Shown: one piece after another, positions 21,562 to 31,745 of the stretch
How the letters are laid out: every line of letters starts with the position of its first letter
Numbering within the stretch: the first letter of the stretch is position 1
From: Bisporella sp. PMI_857
Lineage: Eukaryota > Ascomycota > Leotiomycetes > Helotiales > Helotiaceae
Reading direction: 5' to 3'
DNA: 64,000 nucleotides
NCBI GenBank assembly: GCA_021307315.1
Contig: JAJSPD010000003.1
Span: forward strand, 992,001-1,056,000
Notes under the pieces: model-generated
Databases searched by the model: none
Told to the model about the DNA's origin: nothing
The model's input: only the letters and a program-made list of their open reading frames with translations
Program-made: the position numbers and the translations under genes

Positions 21562-21713
21562 ATGCCTCCAGGGTTGATAGCGATGGTTATCACGCTGAGC
21601 ACTTTCTTCGGAGTTGGAGGTACGAAGCACACCATAAATTGAATAATATACCGGACTGACTGGTTGAATTTATAGTGTGCGCTCTCTTGATCTATCTCAG
21701 GTCTGACGATTGA
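21562..21713 (+). CDS. Spliced membrane microprotein, 31 residues (alternative 53)
   Basis: The ATG at 21562 starts 19 codons plus one base (to 21619), encoding MPPGLIAMVITLSTFFGVG. A GTACGA donor opens an intron with an ACTGAC branch site. With the acceptor at 21675 the second exon adds VCALLIYLRSDD and stops at 21713, for 31 residues and one span. With the acceptor at 21700 the frame becomes longer, adding GLTIDDIFRWLAYDRRPTLS and stopping at 21804, for about 53 residues. Both are phase 1. I favour the first because branch-to-acceptor distance is normal and the tail resembles its neighbours. A leader rich in C and T precedes it. No family is recognised. Confidence 0.45.
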
Positions 21714-22136
21714 TGATATCTTTCGGTGGTTAGCCTACGACAGGAGACCTACATTGTCATGGGAGGCTGAACCGGGGGATGGATATGAAGGTCTGGTATT
21801 ATGACCAAAGTGTGACGCTCCACAATATAAGATTAGCGGACAGGAATCGGCTCAACTTCCGTTAATATGCATAGCGGTGTTTTTTCTGGCTCGTCAACAT
21901 TGCTACCTGTTGTCTGAACTTCGCTCTGTTTACCAGCTTCAGAAGGTTAAGAATGGCGCAATAAATGAGCCCTGAGTTGACGCATTGGAAATCATTATGC
22001 GTTTTCCCGCACTTATCAACGGATAAGAATATGAAGGTTGTCCTATTGCTGCACGTTAAAATGAACAATTTCTGTTTTTTCTCTTGATGTCTATCTCATT
22101 CTGATTCTGCAAGACAGCGATCCAAAACTTGAGATC

Positions 22137-22398
22137 ATGCGCGATGCCGGGTTGACAGTGTTTATTGCGGTCAGTGCCTTGATTGACACTGTTTTTGGTG
22201 AAGACACTCCTCCTATTCCTTAATATTGGACTCATAACCTGTAGATGGATGTTAGATCTTATGGCAGTGTTGGAGCCAGAAACTTGGAGCCGTAATGCCT
22301 CGTCATTATTCAGCACAAATTATTCTTCATTTTCTTCACTTTGTTTGTCATTGGAAGAGCCAACGAGTTATAGCGATAAGATAGCTCGAAAATCTTGA
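22137..22398 (+). CDS. Possible spliced membrane microprotein, 67 residues
   Basis: Exon 1 (22137-22197) encodes MRDAGLTVFIAVSALIDTVF. A 58-nt intron (GTGAAG donor, CATAAC branch-like site, GTTAG acceptor) leads to exon 2 (22256-22398), encoding a Ser-rich, Glu-containing tail ending SDKIARKS. The intron is phase 1. The donor is weaker than in the neighbours, and unspliced exon 1 runs to its own stop at 22224. It fits the local pattern but could be coincidence. Confidence 0.3.
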
Positions 22399-23425
22399 TC
22401 AAATGCATGTTGTGGGTTATAATTTGCTTCATGCTATTTATCAATAGAGCATGCCAAACTCGCATATTGACCATACAATGCTCCATTTTCTATAGGGCAT
22501 AGATGTACCAGCAATACACGATATCCCACTATCAGTATGACTCACGTTGGGCTGTTGACAAGTTTATATATTCTTCTTCGGGCACATAATTACGTATATT
22601 AACTCCTAATCACCAATCACCAAACTAGCCAAAAATATTGATTGGATTCTAGCATCAATAATGGAGGAATGGGTAATCCGTGCTCCTCGTAGCCCGTTTA
22701 TACCACGCCCTTATCGTTTCTCCAGCTTGTAGGCATGTGCAAATAATATTACTTTTCAGGATTTTACCAATGTGCAAAGCCGAGATAACGATAGTCAAAG
22801 AGCTTCGAGCATATGAGTTCCAAAGCCACCTAAATCTAAATGAGAAACATCTGAAGATGTCTTCGAAGAGTACTCCTTGGACAGCATATATATGAGCCCC
22901 TCCTGCGAGTGGGGCTCGAAAGAGCGAGGAAAAATTAGACCATATCGTAGCCAAACTTCATGACTATTGCATGATGACTTGGGAATACCAGCTATGGTTG
23001 GGATATCAGCAACGATTAATGCAACATACCGCTGATTTCTCCTCCGGGAATTTCCAAAGCTCTGTGCTCTTTTAGTGTCAAGTCATTGGCGCCGTGATAG
23101 TTGATGTCCCGTGACTCCATGAGTGATGGGCGCCCAGCGTGTTTGCTTTTATCTCAGATGTCGCACACAAGCAGTCGTGCCCTGTTGTGTCATAGACAAA
23201 AGCATTGATACTTGTTTGCTATGATGGTCTTATGCCAACACATCCATACTTTCGTCCTCTCTTCCCAAGCGCCATACTTTTCCCCTTAGAGGTAGTTTGA
23301 CCTCATCATTCTCAACATATTTGATATTGCATCTACTGGAGCCCCATAACAAATATTATCTCAGTTTCTCTCTCTACCATCCTATTTTGACTTCGCGTTG
23401 GCAGTTTTAAATAGTTGTGCTCCAT
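22399..23425. other. Spacer, no gene supported
   Basis: This is about 1 kb of AT-rich sequence with short frames on both strands. The final 200 bases are C/T-rich and probably hold the leader of the next microprotein. Confidence 0.4.
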
Positions 23426-23497
23426 ATGCTTCGTTCCTTCATACCTTCCAGAATCAACTACATATTACCCGGACTGAGGAACCTATGTTCAACAAAG

Positions 23498-23699
23498 ATG
23501 GCTATCTCCCATTCAGTTTCTATTGTCTTGATAATAGTTGCTATTGCCATTATTCCGATATGTAATATCCAATTATCCTTCAGGTCTTGAAATACGTGCT
23601 GACCCCTAAGTATTTGTTGTTCCAATATTATGGTCGTATGCACAACGCCATAACAACGATGGTTCCTCAGCTTCAACCTCGGATTTAGAATCACGATAA
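23498..23699 (+). CDS. Spliced single-span membrane microprotein, 50 residues
   Basis: Exon 1 (23498-23561) and exon 2 (23611-23699) are joined by a 49-nt phase-1 intron with a GTAATA donor, a GCTGAC branch site and a CCTAAG acceptor. The protein begins MAISHSVSIVLIIVAIAIIP, continues through the junction as ILFVVPILWSYAQR, and ends in a Ser/Asp-rich tail (ASTSDLESR). An in-frame ATG at 23426 would add a basic 24-residue leader (MLRSFIPSRINY...) that could be a mitochondrial targeting sequence. I prefer 23498 because of its purine at -3 and its likeness to neighbours. No family is recognised. Confidence 0.6.
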
Positions 23700-23902
23700 G
23701 GCGGCATTAAAAATACGAAAAGTCGTCCAAAATCAGAATGTCGATAATAGACCCCTCTACCATCAATGCAGATCTACCATGACCTATTTACCGTCACTTT
23801 TCATTCTCTTTGTTCAGTCTCGTAGATCGAACGCACAACACTCAACATAGCTATCCAAGCTCCAGCTTAATTTAGACATCATACATCTTGCGACGCCTCG
23901 AA

Positions 23903-24209
23903 ATGGATGGTTTCTTATCCCTCCCATTAGGCTCTCGGGTTGGTTTGGTACTCCCGTCCTGCCTTCTTGTGGTCCTGCGTATGTCGCAATCAATGCTTGA
24001 CATCATTCTTTACACTGAACTGACCCCATTGAATAGTTGTCTATGCCATCTTACGATGGTATAAGAGACTTCTCGAGAGAAGGCTTGCCATGATTTTGGC
24101 ACAGAGACAGCGAGACACAATGTCTCAAAGAAGATCGCACATTGTGGGAGAGGATTCAGAGGAAGGTCCCAGGGCCCCAGTGCTCCCTCCTCCTATCTAT
24201 ACTCGTTGA
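23903..24209 (+). CDS. Spliced single-span membrane microprotein, 82 residues
   Basis: Exon 1 (23903-23978) and exon 2 (24037-24209) flank a 58-nt phase-1 intron with a GTATGT donor, an AACTGACC branch site and an AATAG acceptor. The product begins MDGFLSLPLGSRVGLVLPSC, has a strong span running across the junction (LLVVLLVYAILRWYKR), then a basic helix (LLERRLAMILAQRQRD). Its proline-rich end PVLPPPIYTR carries a PPxY motif, which can bind WW domains of NEDD4/Rsp5-type ligases. This is the best-formed member of the local set. No family is recognised. The tail layout resembles small Rsp5 adaptors in principle, but that is inference. Confidence 0.65.
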
Positions 24210-25159
24210 GTGTGTAACAAGCTCATTCATTTTAATGTATAAGTCTAACTGGCGTATTTAGCAGATTACGAGGACTTATATCAGCGTATATAGCGAGTCA
24301 ATCATATCTAATTCCCAGATGTTTCGCTTTAGGCTGAGACTTGGAAAAAGGGAAAATGAAGGGCATGTTAGAACTGGTAGGTTGGAGCTCTACCTTCTTT
24401 TTCAAAGTATAATTTTGATTAACGCAATTGAAACAGGGAACCAGAGCAGAGATGGTATGGGGACGATCAGGATTAGATTGCCTCTCGAATGAATACGCAC
24501 TCAAGTTTAATACGACCTCTTTTCTAACATCGCGCAACCAGATTCAGTGATCACCTTTCTTACAGCTCCCCCTTGTCTTCGTACACCATCCCCCGATCCC
24601 CATGCTGCTTCTTCCTCAAATGTACGGCATCTAAGCTTGTAACCACCAATTAGGACAAGTTTGAGAGTTTTCGAAACCTATAAATATTCATAAATAACAT
24701 CTGGAAGCAACTGGTGAAAGCCAGGCAAAGATGAGTTCGACAAAGAACTAGATCCTTCACAGCTCACATTTCCGCGAAGGGCGTTCCTTCTAGATCGGGA
24801 GACCATTATCACACAAACTAAGAATAATGCCGATACATTGGATTGGCTTTGATATACAAATCTGGGTAATAGGGGGGAAGGTGATCGAATAAACCTTCAA
24901 ATTGATCTTAGATGTATGCTGGTGGATTTACAAAACATCCTATCTAATACTGCAAATTCTGTAGACCCTTGCTTGTCATATCAACCATGATGAGTCCTAC
25001 AGAAGTACTAGTTATTCACCTTTAAGTGGGGATCACAAAAGAACAACTCTTTTCAGAGCATCGCTTCTTCTTCATCACATCAAGACACCTACAACCGTCT
25101 TCCACATTGAAACTTCAGCAACTACATTTATACCACAAAACAATCCCAAGAGTTTCTCT
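24210..25159. other. Spacer, no gene supported
   Basis: Short frames only. The last 100 bases before 25160 are a typical C/T/A-rich fungal leader. Confidence 0.4.
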
Positions 25160-25444
25160 ATGTATTTTAGCGATATCTCCTTCTATATCACTGGACAGGC
25201 AGCCTCGGACAGCGACAATTCTCTCCACCCGGGCAAGCTACTTGATGGAAAGTGTTCATTCTGCAATCAGGACCCTTGCCACTACCACAGCCAGCCGAGC
25301 TACGATAAGCAGTTCGGCAGGAACTGCTCGTGCTGCAGTAAGAAGTCATGCGATTGCTACAGCAAGCCGACACGCGAGGGGCATGCTCCCCCTGTAGCGG
25401 AGAGTCTTACGACTACTATGGAAAAGACCAACGATGAGCCATGA
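25160..25444 (+). CDS. Small cysteine-rich protein, 94 residues
   Basis: This intronless frame starts at an ATG after a typical leader. After about 30 residues it carries a compact Cys/His cluster: CSFC, then CHYH, then a CSCC and a CDC. There are eight cysteines within about 36 residues, separated by Lys/Ser/Asp-rich spacers. The ends are low in complexity. There is no signal peptide, so disulfides are less likely than metal binding, and a metallothionein-like or small zinc-binding role is possible. I do not recognise a family. It sits in the microprotein-rich interval but lacks a membrane span. Confidence 0.55.
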   Translation: MYFSDISFYITGQAASDSDNSLHPGKLLDGKCSFCNQDPCHYHSQPSYDKQFGRNCSCCSKKSCDCYSKPTREGHAPPVAESLTTTMEKTNDEP

Positions 25445-25717
25445 ATCATAACCTGAGAGAGGGGCTTTAGGAAAGTATTCAAGGAGACAAAACAACATAC
25501 AGATATTATGTTACCAGCATGGACTTGGGGGAAAGCTTGAGGTTGGAGACTTGGGAACGACCTTTGGAGGCGGGTCGATGATGGTCTATGAATACAGGTG
25601 GTCTGGTTCTCGCTTTTTCGTCCCGGAGGTTTTGTTCTTAGGGCAGATCGTCTTCCACAAGCCGGACTTGCGCTGGACTACATCTTTGATTAGGAAACCA
25701 GTATTGATATCACCTCT

Positions 25718-25879
25718 TCACCAGAGATACTCAAACTTCTCTTGAATCTTAGTGCGCCGTCTCCTTTCTCCAAATAGTACCTCGTCAAGCATCAGTACGA
25801 CATCACGATGAGTGTCGGCAGATGTTACTTCTTGACGTTTTCCTTTGTGGGACGAATATCTGGTAAGGAGGAGTGCCAT
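25718..25879 (-). CDS. Putative 53-residue basic microprotein, frame open past its TGA
   Basis: A clean frame from the ATG at 25879 encodes 53 residues: MALLLTRYSSHKGKR at the start, a central DTHRDVVLMLDEVLFGE, and a basic end RRRRTKIQEKFEYLW before a TGA at 25718. The same frame stays open for about 43 more codons with similar charged composition. Alternatively a 44-nt intron (GTGAAG donor, CCTAATC branch, GTAG acceptor) would skip the TGA and give about 65 residues. Which form is used cannot be told. The pattern also fits a gene with a nonsense change. No family is recognised. Confidence 0.35.
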   Translation of the reverse strand: MALLLTRYSSHKGKRQEVTSADTHRDVVLMLDEVLFGERRRRTKIQEKFEYLW

Positions 25880-26105
25880 TAATTTCCGGCAAGGCGGGAG
25901 TGCTTCGTCTTTCTAAGGAAAGAGTAAAAGAGAATAATTGGAAAGACTCCAAAATGGTGCGCAGTTAAAATGAGAGTTGTACTGGGACAACACGTAACGA
26001 TATGACGCTTGCAAATGGGGTCATAGAAGGAAGAATGAACTTCTGATTCCGGAAACGAGCCTCATAACTTCACATGATAAGTCCAGTGATAGCTACAAGC
26101 AGCCT

Positions 26106-26608
26106 TCAGTGTTCTTGATTTTGAGGACTCTCAGAGTTTCGAGCGCTTTGGGTGACCAGATAAGTGCTATTTTAGAGACCATCGTAATCCAAATCCTGCT
26201 TCAGACCCAACTTGACATATTTACGTACCCATAATCAGGCGGCACAAGACTAGTCACATGTAATTTCAGTAACTGGTCCATCTTGTTCCATCCCAGCAAG
26301 ATCAACGCTTCGAAGACCATCAAGCCCCAGACGTCTATAGACCGTTAGTATCTATTTGCAGCCAATGCGGCTAATATCCACTTACGCAGCGTCCCAGTCC
26401 ACTCATTGTAACGCGCTCCCACGCCCCAAGCAACTAGCGTGATGAACACAATCCGGTTTCGCATACCAGATCGAACGATTTTCTTGTGGTTACAGGGCCG
26501 GCTATGGTTGACAGCTAAGTCCGCGATCATCAATAGGACTACAAAAACGAGAAGAATAAGCATGAGCTCCGAGAACGGGTGCAATTCGAGATCTTTCGCA
26601 TTTGCCAT
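26106..26608 (-). CDS. Small multi-span membrane protein, about 129 residues
   Basis: Exons 26386-26608, 26229-26334 and 26106-26166 join in phase. Intron 1 has a GTAAGT donor and the perfect branch and acceptor ATACTAAC...CTATAG. Intron 2 is 62 nt with a GTACGT donor and an AAAATAG acceptor. The protein has hydrophobic segments at about 14-33 (LMLILLVFVVLLMIADL), 53-66 and 77-89, plus a short polar C terminus. Another acceptor for intron 2 (at 26196) would leave only 33 nt of intron and a longer hydrophobic tail, which is less likely. No family is recognised. Intron 1 is phase 1, like the nearby microproteins. Confidence 0.6.
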
Positions 26609-29258
26609 GGCTGCGCGCCCTCAAGTAGATATTGTTCTTCCCGAGAGTTTTTCTACCTTTTAAGCCCCTGATGCTTTGATCGAGTTCCCAGAGGGTTCGA
26701 AATGAAGATTCAGAGTTTGGATCGTAAACAAAACATGAGCCATGAAACCATGATGATAGTGGACAGCGCGAGGCTTTTGTAAAGATTCTAGACAGGAAAC
26801 ATGATTGACATAGTGCTTGAAGATGGAATGGGAATCACCGCCTGGATTCGATTGATGGTAATAGTGCTCACCCGCTGCTGGACGTGAATCTTCATTCAGA
26901 TTTTGCAGTCATATTGTCTGTTTGCTGCGTCACACTCACTGTTATCTTTTCCTCGACATGATCTCAAGAAAAGTATGTGGTTCAGTTTGTTAAGAGAGCC
27001 TTTTGCTGGTATATATAGCTTGAACATAATGTTAGACCCCTTTCGCAATTTGGCTAGTTAACCCAAATCCGCAATGGCACATTTTTCGTCCTTTTCTTGT
27101 TTCTTTCTTCTTAGCACTAGAAAGTCTTTTCAAGAGGCGCAAATGGAAGTACAGAATAGCACACTTTAGAAAATCCAACTTAACTGAGCATCTTTGAGTA
27201 ATAGGATGAGATATGGAAGATGCTGAGCGATGCCTGCGCTCGCAAAGGTATATTCTGCGGCAAGACAAAAACCGAATGAAAAAGCAGAGCGGGACATTTC
27301 GCATACTGTGCACCACGAAGGAAACTGGACAAGAAATCAGTAACTATGCTTATGTTGCTCCCTTCCTGCTGACTTCTTCTATCATCCTTTGCTGTGCCGC
27401 TTGGTAAGACATTAAAGTTACAAAAGAACGAGCGGATTTGGTGGCTTATGCTCTGTAAGACGCCAAAACGCCACATAGATGAATCATGCTTGATAACGCA
27501 GATTGCCGCGCGTTAAAAAGCAAACATTTGACGGTATGTTCCATTCACCTCATGTTGTGAGGCGAAAATCTGGGGAAAGAGTAATAAAAGCCAAGACGGA
27601 CAAACAATACACCTGTTCTAACTGCCGCCATGGCGCGGTTGTCGCCGAGAAGAGCCCGAGGCTTCAAGACAACAAGCCAGAATGATGGTGATGAATTGCT
27701 TCGTGACAGCATAATCGGAAGACTGATGCACCGAATGACAAAAGTGCGACATGCAACAAAAGAGAGAAATATCAAATGCATTCGCTATGAGAAGAGCGGT
27801 AATGCTGGTGGCCGATGGTATGCATAACAATTGGGGGAGCTATCGCCAGCTCAAGCAGATATGAAGGCGGGAAAATGCATATGCAGATGCAAACGCTGAC
27901 AATCTGACAATCTGACAATCTGACATTCTTACTACGTGATGACATTGCTGAGCTTTCTTTCTAACCGCATGCTCCTGTAACCCTGATAACTCCTGGCAAA
28001 CTTTATTGGCCTCATTTACTGGACATATCAAGATATACCCAAAAGGCGTCATAGCCGAGTTGAAAACCTGAACTTGAGATTAAAAAGAGACGAGCAAAAA
28101 TTCTTCAAATCCGAAGAGTTTCCTTGGATCTTTGACATATACAGCTCGACATCCCAGGTGCCGTCTTCCGTATATAGAAGACACAGTCAGCGGGCAGTTC
28201 TAAATGTGTCTTTGTGCCATGTTGATGCATTTAATCTAGAGGGGAAGCAGCTCAAATAATAAGGTTAGTTGACTTGCCTCAAAGTTGAGAGAGAAACTTG
28301 GCGCGGAAACATTATATCTCCACTCGAAGATTGATTAATAAGGGCGGCAATGAAGCCTAAAGAGTATCACTACAGGCTCCCAACGGAAGTCCCGAAACAT
28401 GATGGTGAAGTCCGAAGATTAGAGATCTGAATAATTCTGAAGATCTGGAGGAATGACCTATGATCAACTACAAAGAGAGCGAATATAGATCGTGTGTCAC
28501 CACCTTGCAGAAGACGAAGCAAATTGCATTTACGGCTCTTAGAGTTCATTGCATGCCATCTTCATCACTATTGGTAAGGGTTCTCATGTGTTACCCTAAA
28601 GATGTCGACCTCATTCCCATTTGTGCATGCATGCCTCACAAGATACTCGTGTCTTTTGAAATTACAAAGTTGCAGTCCGTAACAGTTATTGCATTGCTGC
28701 TCGACTTTTGCTTTTGGTGCAAAGCGAGGCTTTAGCAACGATACGTATTGCTACCAGGTGGATCCTAGGGCATACCATTTGATATATAACAAGTTCTATA
28801 TGTGAAGGCATGCTCAATTTGCCCTTTAGGCTTGGTCCAGAGAAGTGTGGTCATTGAAGAGCAAATTGATACATGAAGGTGACTCTGAGACCTTAAATTT
28901 CTCGTGACCACGCTTATCTATTTTGCAAGCGTACGTAGCTTCGAGCATCATGCATATCGCCTTGCATGGAAGCCCCCCTGTAGTCGTGGGACCCCCGAAG
29001 ATTCTCACCGAATCTCCGACGCTCCACTAGCATACCGGTGGCGACCATGTATTTCCAGCTCGACGATGCGAGGCTTATCCAAAATGATATGCCACCATAA
29101 GACGAGATATATCAGACAGAACAGGGAGGTCTCTCAACGGTTACAACACGGACTTCGTTAAGGAGGAAATCTTGGTGCGATCGTGAAATTCTCCATACAG
29201 TGGATATGCATCATGCTACCGCAGAAGGATACCGAAACCATCGAATCGATAATATTGT
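26609..29258. other. Long gene-poor spacer
   Basis: About 2.6 kb has only short frames on both strands and no domain I can name. It contains the tandem repeat at 27896. The part near 28850-29060 has a few protein-like stretches on the minus strand that might be debris of a dead gene, but nothing I can defend. Confidence 0.4.
27896..27927. repeat. Tandem 8-mer CTGACAAT, four copies
   Basis: Three exact copies and one copy with a single change (CTGACATT) lie head to tail. The array is short and isolated, likely a simple minisatellite. No function is suggested. Confidence 0.85.
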
Positions 29259-30191
29259 TCAGCTTGTTGCAGATGCTGAAGTGTGGAGAGATTCGGAAGA
29301 AAGTAAACACGTAGATCCAGTGGCCGTAGAAGATCCGCCGAAAGGGTCTGTTTGGCTACCAAGATACTGTTGGGTAGAGTATTCATTCTCAATTTTCTCT
29401 TTTCCTTTTGGCTTATCGACTGAATCCAGGCCCATCATGTTTTGATGAGATTCTTCTGGTCTTCTCTCATCGAATGAGTTCTTTCCTGTCCCTTCATTGG
29501 TACCAGGCTGATCCTCTTGTTCTGTTTCCAATCCTTCCATCGCTGAGTCTTCGGATAGCCCATACACATCCAGGAACCCCATTTCCTCATCATTGATGCC
29601 AAACCCAGCTCCGATTCTCTCCCTCCTCCTATCGCCCTCTAGACTCTCGATGTCTCGCTCTCCGTCCTCACTCCCACTATAGCTCCCACTTCCGGAATAA
29701 CTGCCACTGTAGTCACTGCCTTCTTCCTCTCCTTTCTTCACAAGTCGTAATGTTTCTTCCAGTACTAGAAAATCTCGCTCTAGCATTTCAGCCCAATTTT
29801 GCACGTTGCCTAACTCCTTCATTTTTTGTTGTCCTTCCGATGCAAGTTTCCCCAGCTTGTCATTTTGCTTCCGTAGGCCCTTAGCCGACTTCTCCACGTC
29901 TTTCATCTGCTTGTCCAACTGCGCGGAATTGGAATGTAGATTCTGAGCGCGAGACTTTAGGTCAGCAGAAAGATTGTTGCCGATGTTAAGCATGGAAGCC
30001 TCGAGGGCAGCACGCGCCTCGGCTATCTGCCGTAATGCCTCTGGCGAGTGTGGGAGGTTAGAGGGATGGGTCGAGGCATGGGAAATGGCATTGGAGGAGC
30101 TGCCAGATTGGGTGCGTGATTGTTGGGAGTTCGGTATAGTTGAGGCGGATGGCGCATGGATACTCGCAGACACGGACGCGGAAGCAGACAT
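29259..30191 (-). CDS. BLOC-1 subunit 1-like (GCN5L1 domain) protein
   Basis: This single-exon frame has 310 residues from the ATG at 30191. Residues about 50-150 form the GCN5L1/BLOC1S1 domain, a long amphipathic helix recognisable by EALRQIAEARAALEASMLNI, then HSNSAQLDKQMKDVEKSAKG, and the conserved LGNVQNWAEMLERDFLVLEE. The N terminus is Ser/Ala-rich. The C-terminal half is acidic and Ser/Gly-rich (repeated SGSYSGS) and probably disordered. BLOC-1 subunit 1 works in a helical complex on endosomes that controls sorting, and in yeast Rab-GAP recruitment. The disordered C-terminal extension is longer than the animal version, as often in filamentous fungi. Confidence 0.9.
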   Translation of the reverse strand: MSASASVSASIHAPSASTIPNSQQSRTQSGSSSNAISHASTHPSNLPHSPEALRQIAEARAALEASMLNIGNNLSADLKSRAQNLHSNSAQLDKQMKDVEKSAKGLRKQNDKLGKLASEGQQKMKELGNVQNWAEMLERDFLVLEETLRLVKKGEEEGSDYSGSYSGSGSYSGSEDGERDIESLEGDRRRERIGAGFGINDEEMGFLDVYGLSEDSAMEGLETEQEDQPGTNEGTGKNSFDERRPEESHQNMMGLDSVDKPKGKEKIENEYSTQQYLGSQTDPFGGSSTATGSTCLLSSESLHTSASATS

Positions 30192-30540
30192 GATGGTATG
30201 ACAATAAAACTTAATGAATTTACTATATAATGATTTGTAAAAAGCCAACTATGTGAGCAAGAGAAGTTCAAGGAGGTAGCTAGGGCATGTGGTCGCAAGA
30301 GAGCTGAGGGGTCATGCGGGGGATGTTAGCTTTTACAGGGGAACGACTTGGCGTCAGATTTGACTGGGTTGGCAACGAGTTGAAATCATAGAACAGAAAT
30401 TAAAAAGGATCAAGCTTCCCTGGTATCGCTTTTGCATTGCTCATAGCACTCCGTTGAGGCTCACCTCAGAAGTAACTGCAATTGTAACTCCATGCCATGA
30501 TATCCACTGAAGTACACGCCATACCAAACCCTTAGGAAAT
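30192..30540. other. Spacer between two minus-strand genes
   Basis: This stretch holds the BLOC-1-like gene promoter and the 3' end of RPS8. No coding signal is seen. Confidence 0.4.
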
Positions 30541-31228
30541 CTACTTGCGCAATTGGCGTTGGTAGAAAGCCAACTCCTCTCCTTCCAAAATGTATCCATC
30601 AACACGCCCGCTTTGTCCGGGTCTTGAGGAAATAGCTGCGTAAAGACGACCGGCCTCGAATTGCTTCTCCAAAGCCGCTTCAACCTTTCCTTGTGCAGCG
30701 AATCGTGCGGCTTGCTTCTTCTCAACGCCTTTGCTCTTCTTCTCTGGCTCAGCTACCTCACCGCCAGCCTTCTGCTGACGTCTTCGGCCCAGGTTCTGAC
30801 CGTAATGTGCCTCGTACCATTGTCTGAATGGAGCAGCATCGACCTGAACGATAGCGGCCTTGGTGAGGGTGTTGGTTCGGACGAGTTCGTTGTTGGATGG
30901 ATGGTAGGCGACAACGATCACACGGACCTTGCGGGTAACACCCTCAGAAGCCCAGGAGAAATTGCCAGCTTCGAGACGCAGAGCACGGAACTTGCGGTTT
31001 CCTCCTCGAGTACGGACAAGATGAATTCTCTTAGGGCCAATACGAGTGTTGGCTTCTTGTCTGCCGGCCTCGAAAGCGCGCTTCTTCCCTGTAAAAGTTT
31101 TAGAAAATTTTCAGGTTGGAACATATGTCAGGATCCAACATATGGGCTTTCGATATTTACGCACGGTAGTAGGCTCGCTTTGCACCAGTGGCAGAGCGCT
31201 TGTGTCTAGAATCACGAGAGATACCCAT
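30541..31228 (-). CDS. RPS8: 40S ribosomal protein S8 (eS8)
   Basis: Exon 1 (31165-31228) and exon 2 (30541-31088) join through a 76-nt phase-1 intron with a GTGCGT donor. An apparently attractive GTAAAT four bases later would break the frame. The 203-residue product matches eS8: MGISRDSRHKRSATGAKRAY, KKRAFEAGRQEANTRIGPKR, VRTRGGNRKFRALRLEAGNF, VAYHPSNNELVRTNTLTKAA and RQWYEAHYGQNLGRRR. It is a structural protein of the small subunit. It is a second ribosomal protein gene within 12 kb of RPS6 on the same strand. Confidence 0.98.
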
Positions 31229-31408
31229 GATTGCGGTTTCTGCAGTATGATTAAGTTAGCATACATTCTGTAGAGCGGAGAGGTCCAAGCAGCATCATAA
31301 AATCTTGAAAGAAACGTCATTTGGAAGCAGGCAGTCTTGCAGAAGCAGCAACCCTAGGTATTGCAACTCAATAACAGCATATTTACGAGACTCGCAGTCT
31401 CCGCAGAT

Positions 31409-31745
31409 ATGTTAGAGGCGGCCATGCTTGAAATGCCCTGCAGCTACGCCATCCACTTCCCCTTCTTTGTATGTTTCTTCGCGGGTGGCTCTCCATTCAA
31501 GCAAGCGCATATTCTAATAGGAATTTTTCATTTACTGACCTGATGCTGATAATCAGTGCAATCGTAGTTCTGTCGGGAAATTGTCGTGGGTTGTCGAGAT
31601 CTGGAGTTCAAGTTCCAATTCAGAAAATCTGTGGTGGGTTCGAAGCGAGACAAGTGGGGCTTTTAATATCACGTGTTACAGCACAACTTTCTGTGTTTAT
31701 TATTTTAGCCTGAGGCATAAAGAATTTCAATGTCTCAACTCATGA
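31409..31745 (+). CDS. Possible spliced small protein, 82 residues
   Basis: Exon 1 (31409-31468) and exon 2 (31557-31745) flank an 88-nt phase-0 intron with a strong GTATGT donor and a GCTGATAATCAG branch-acceptor region. The product starts MLEAAMLEMPCSYAIHFPFF and is Ser/Trp/Cys-rich afterwards. It is divergent from RPS8. Splice signals are good, but the composition is not clearly protein-like and no family is recognised. Confidence 0.25.
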
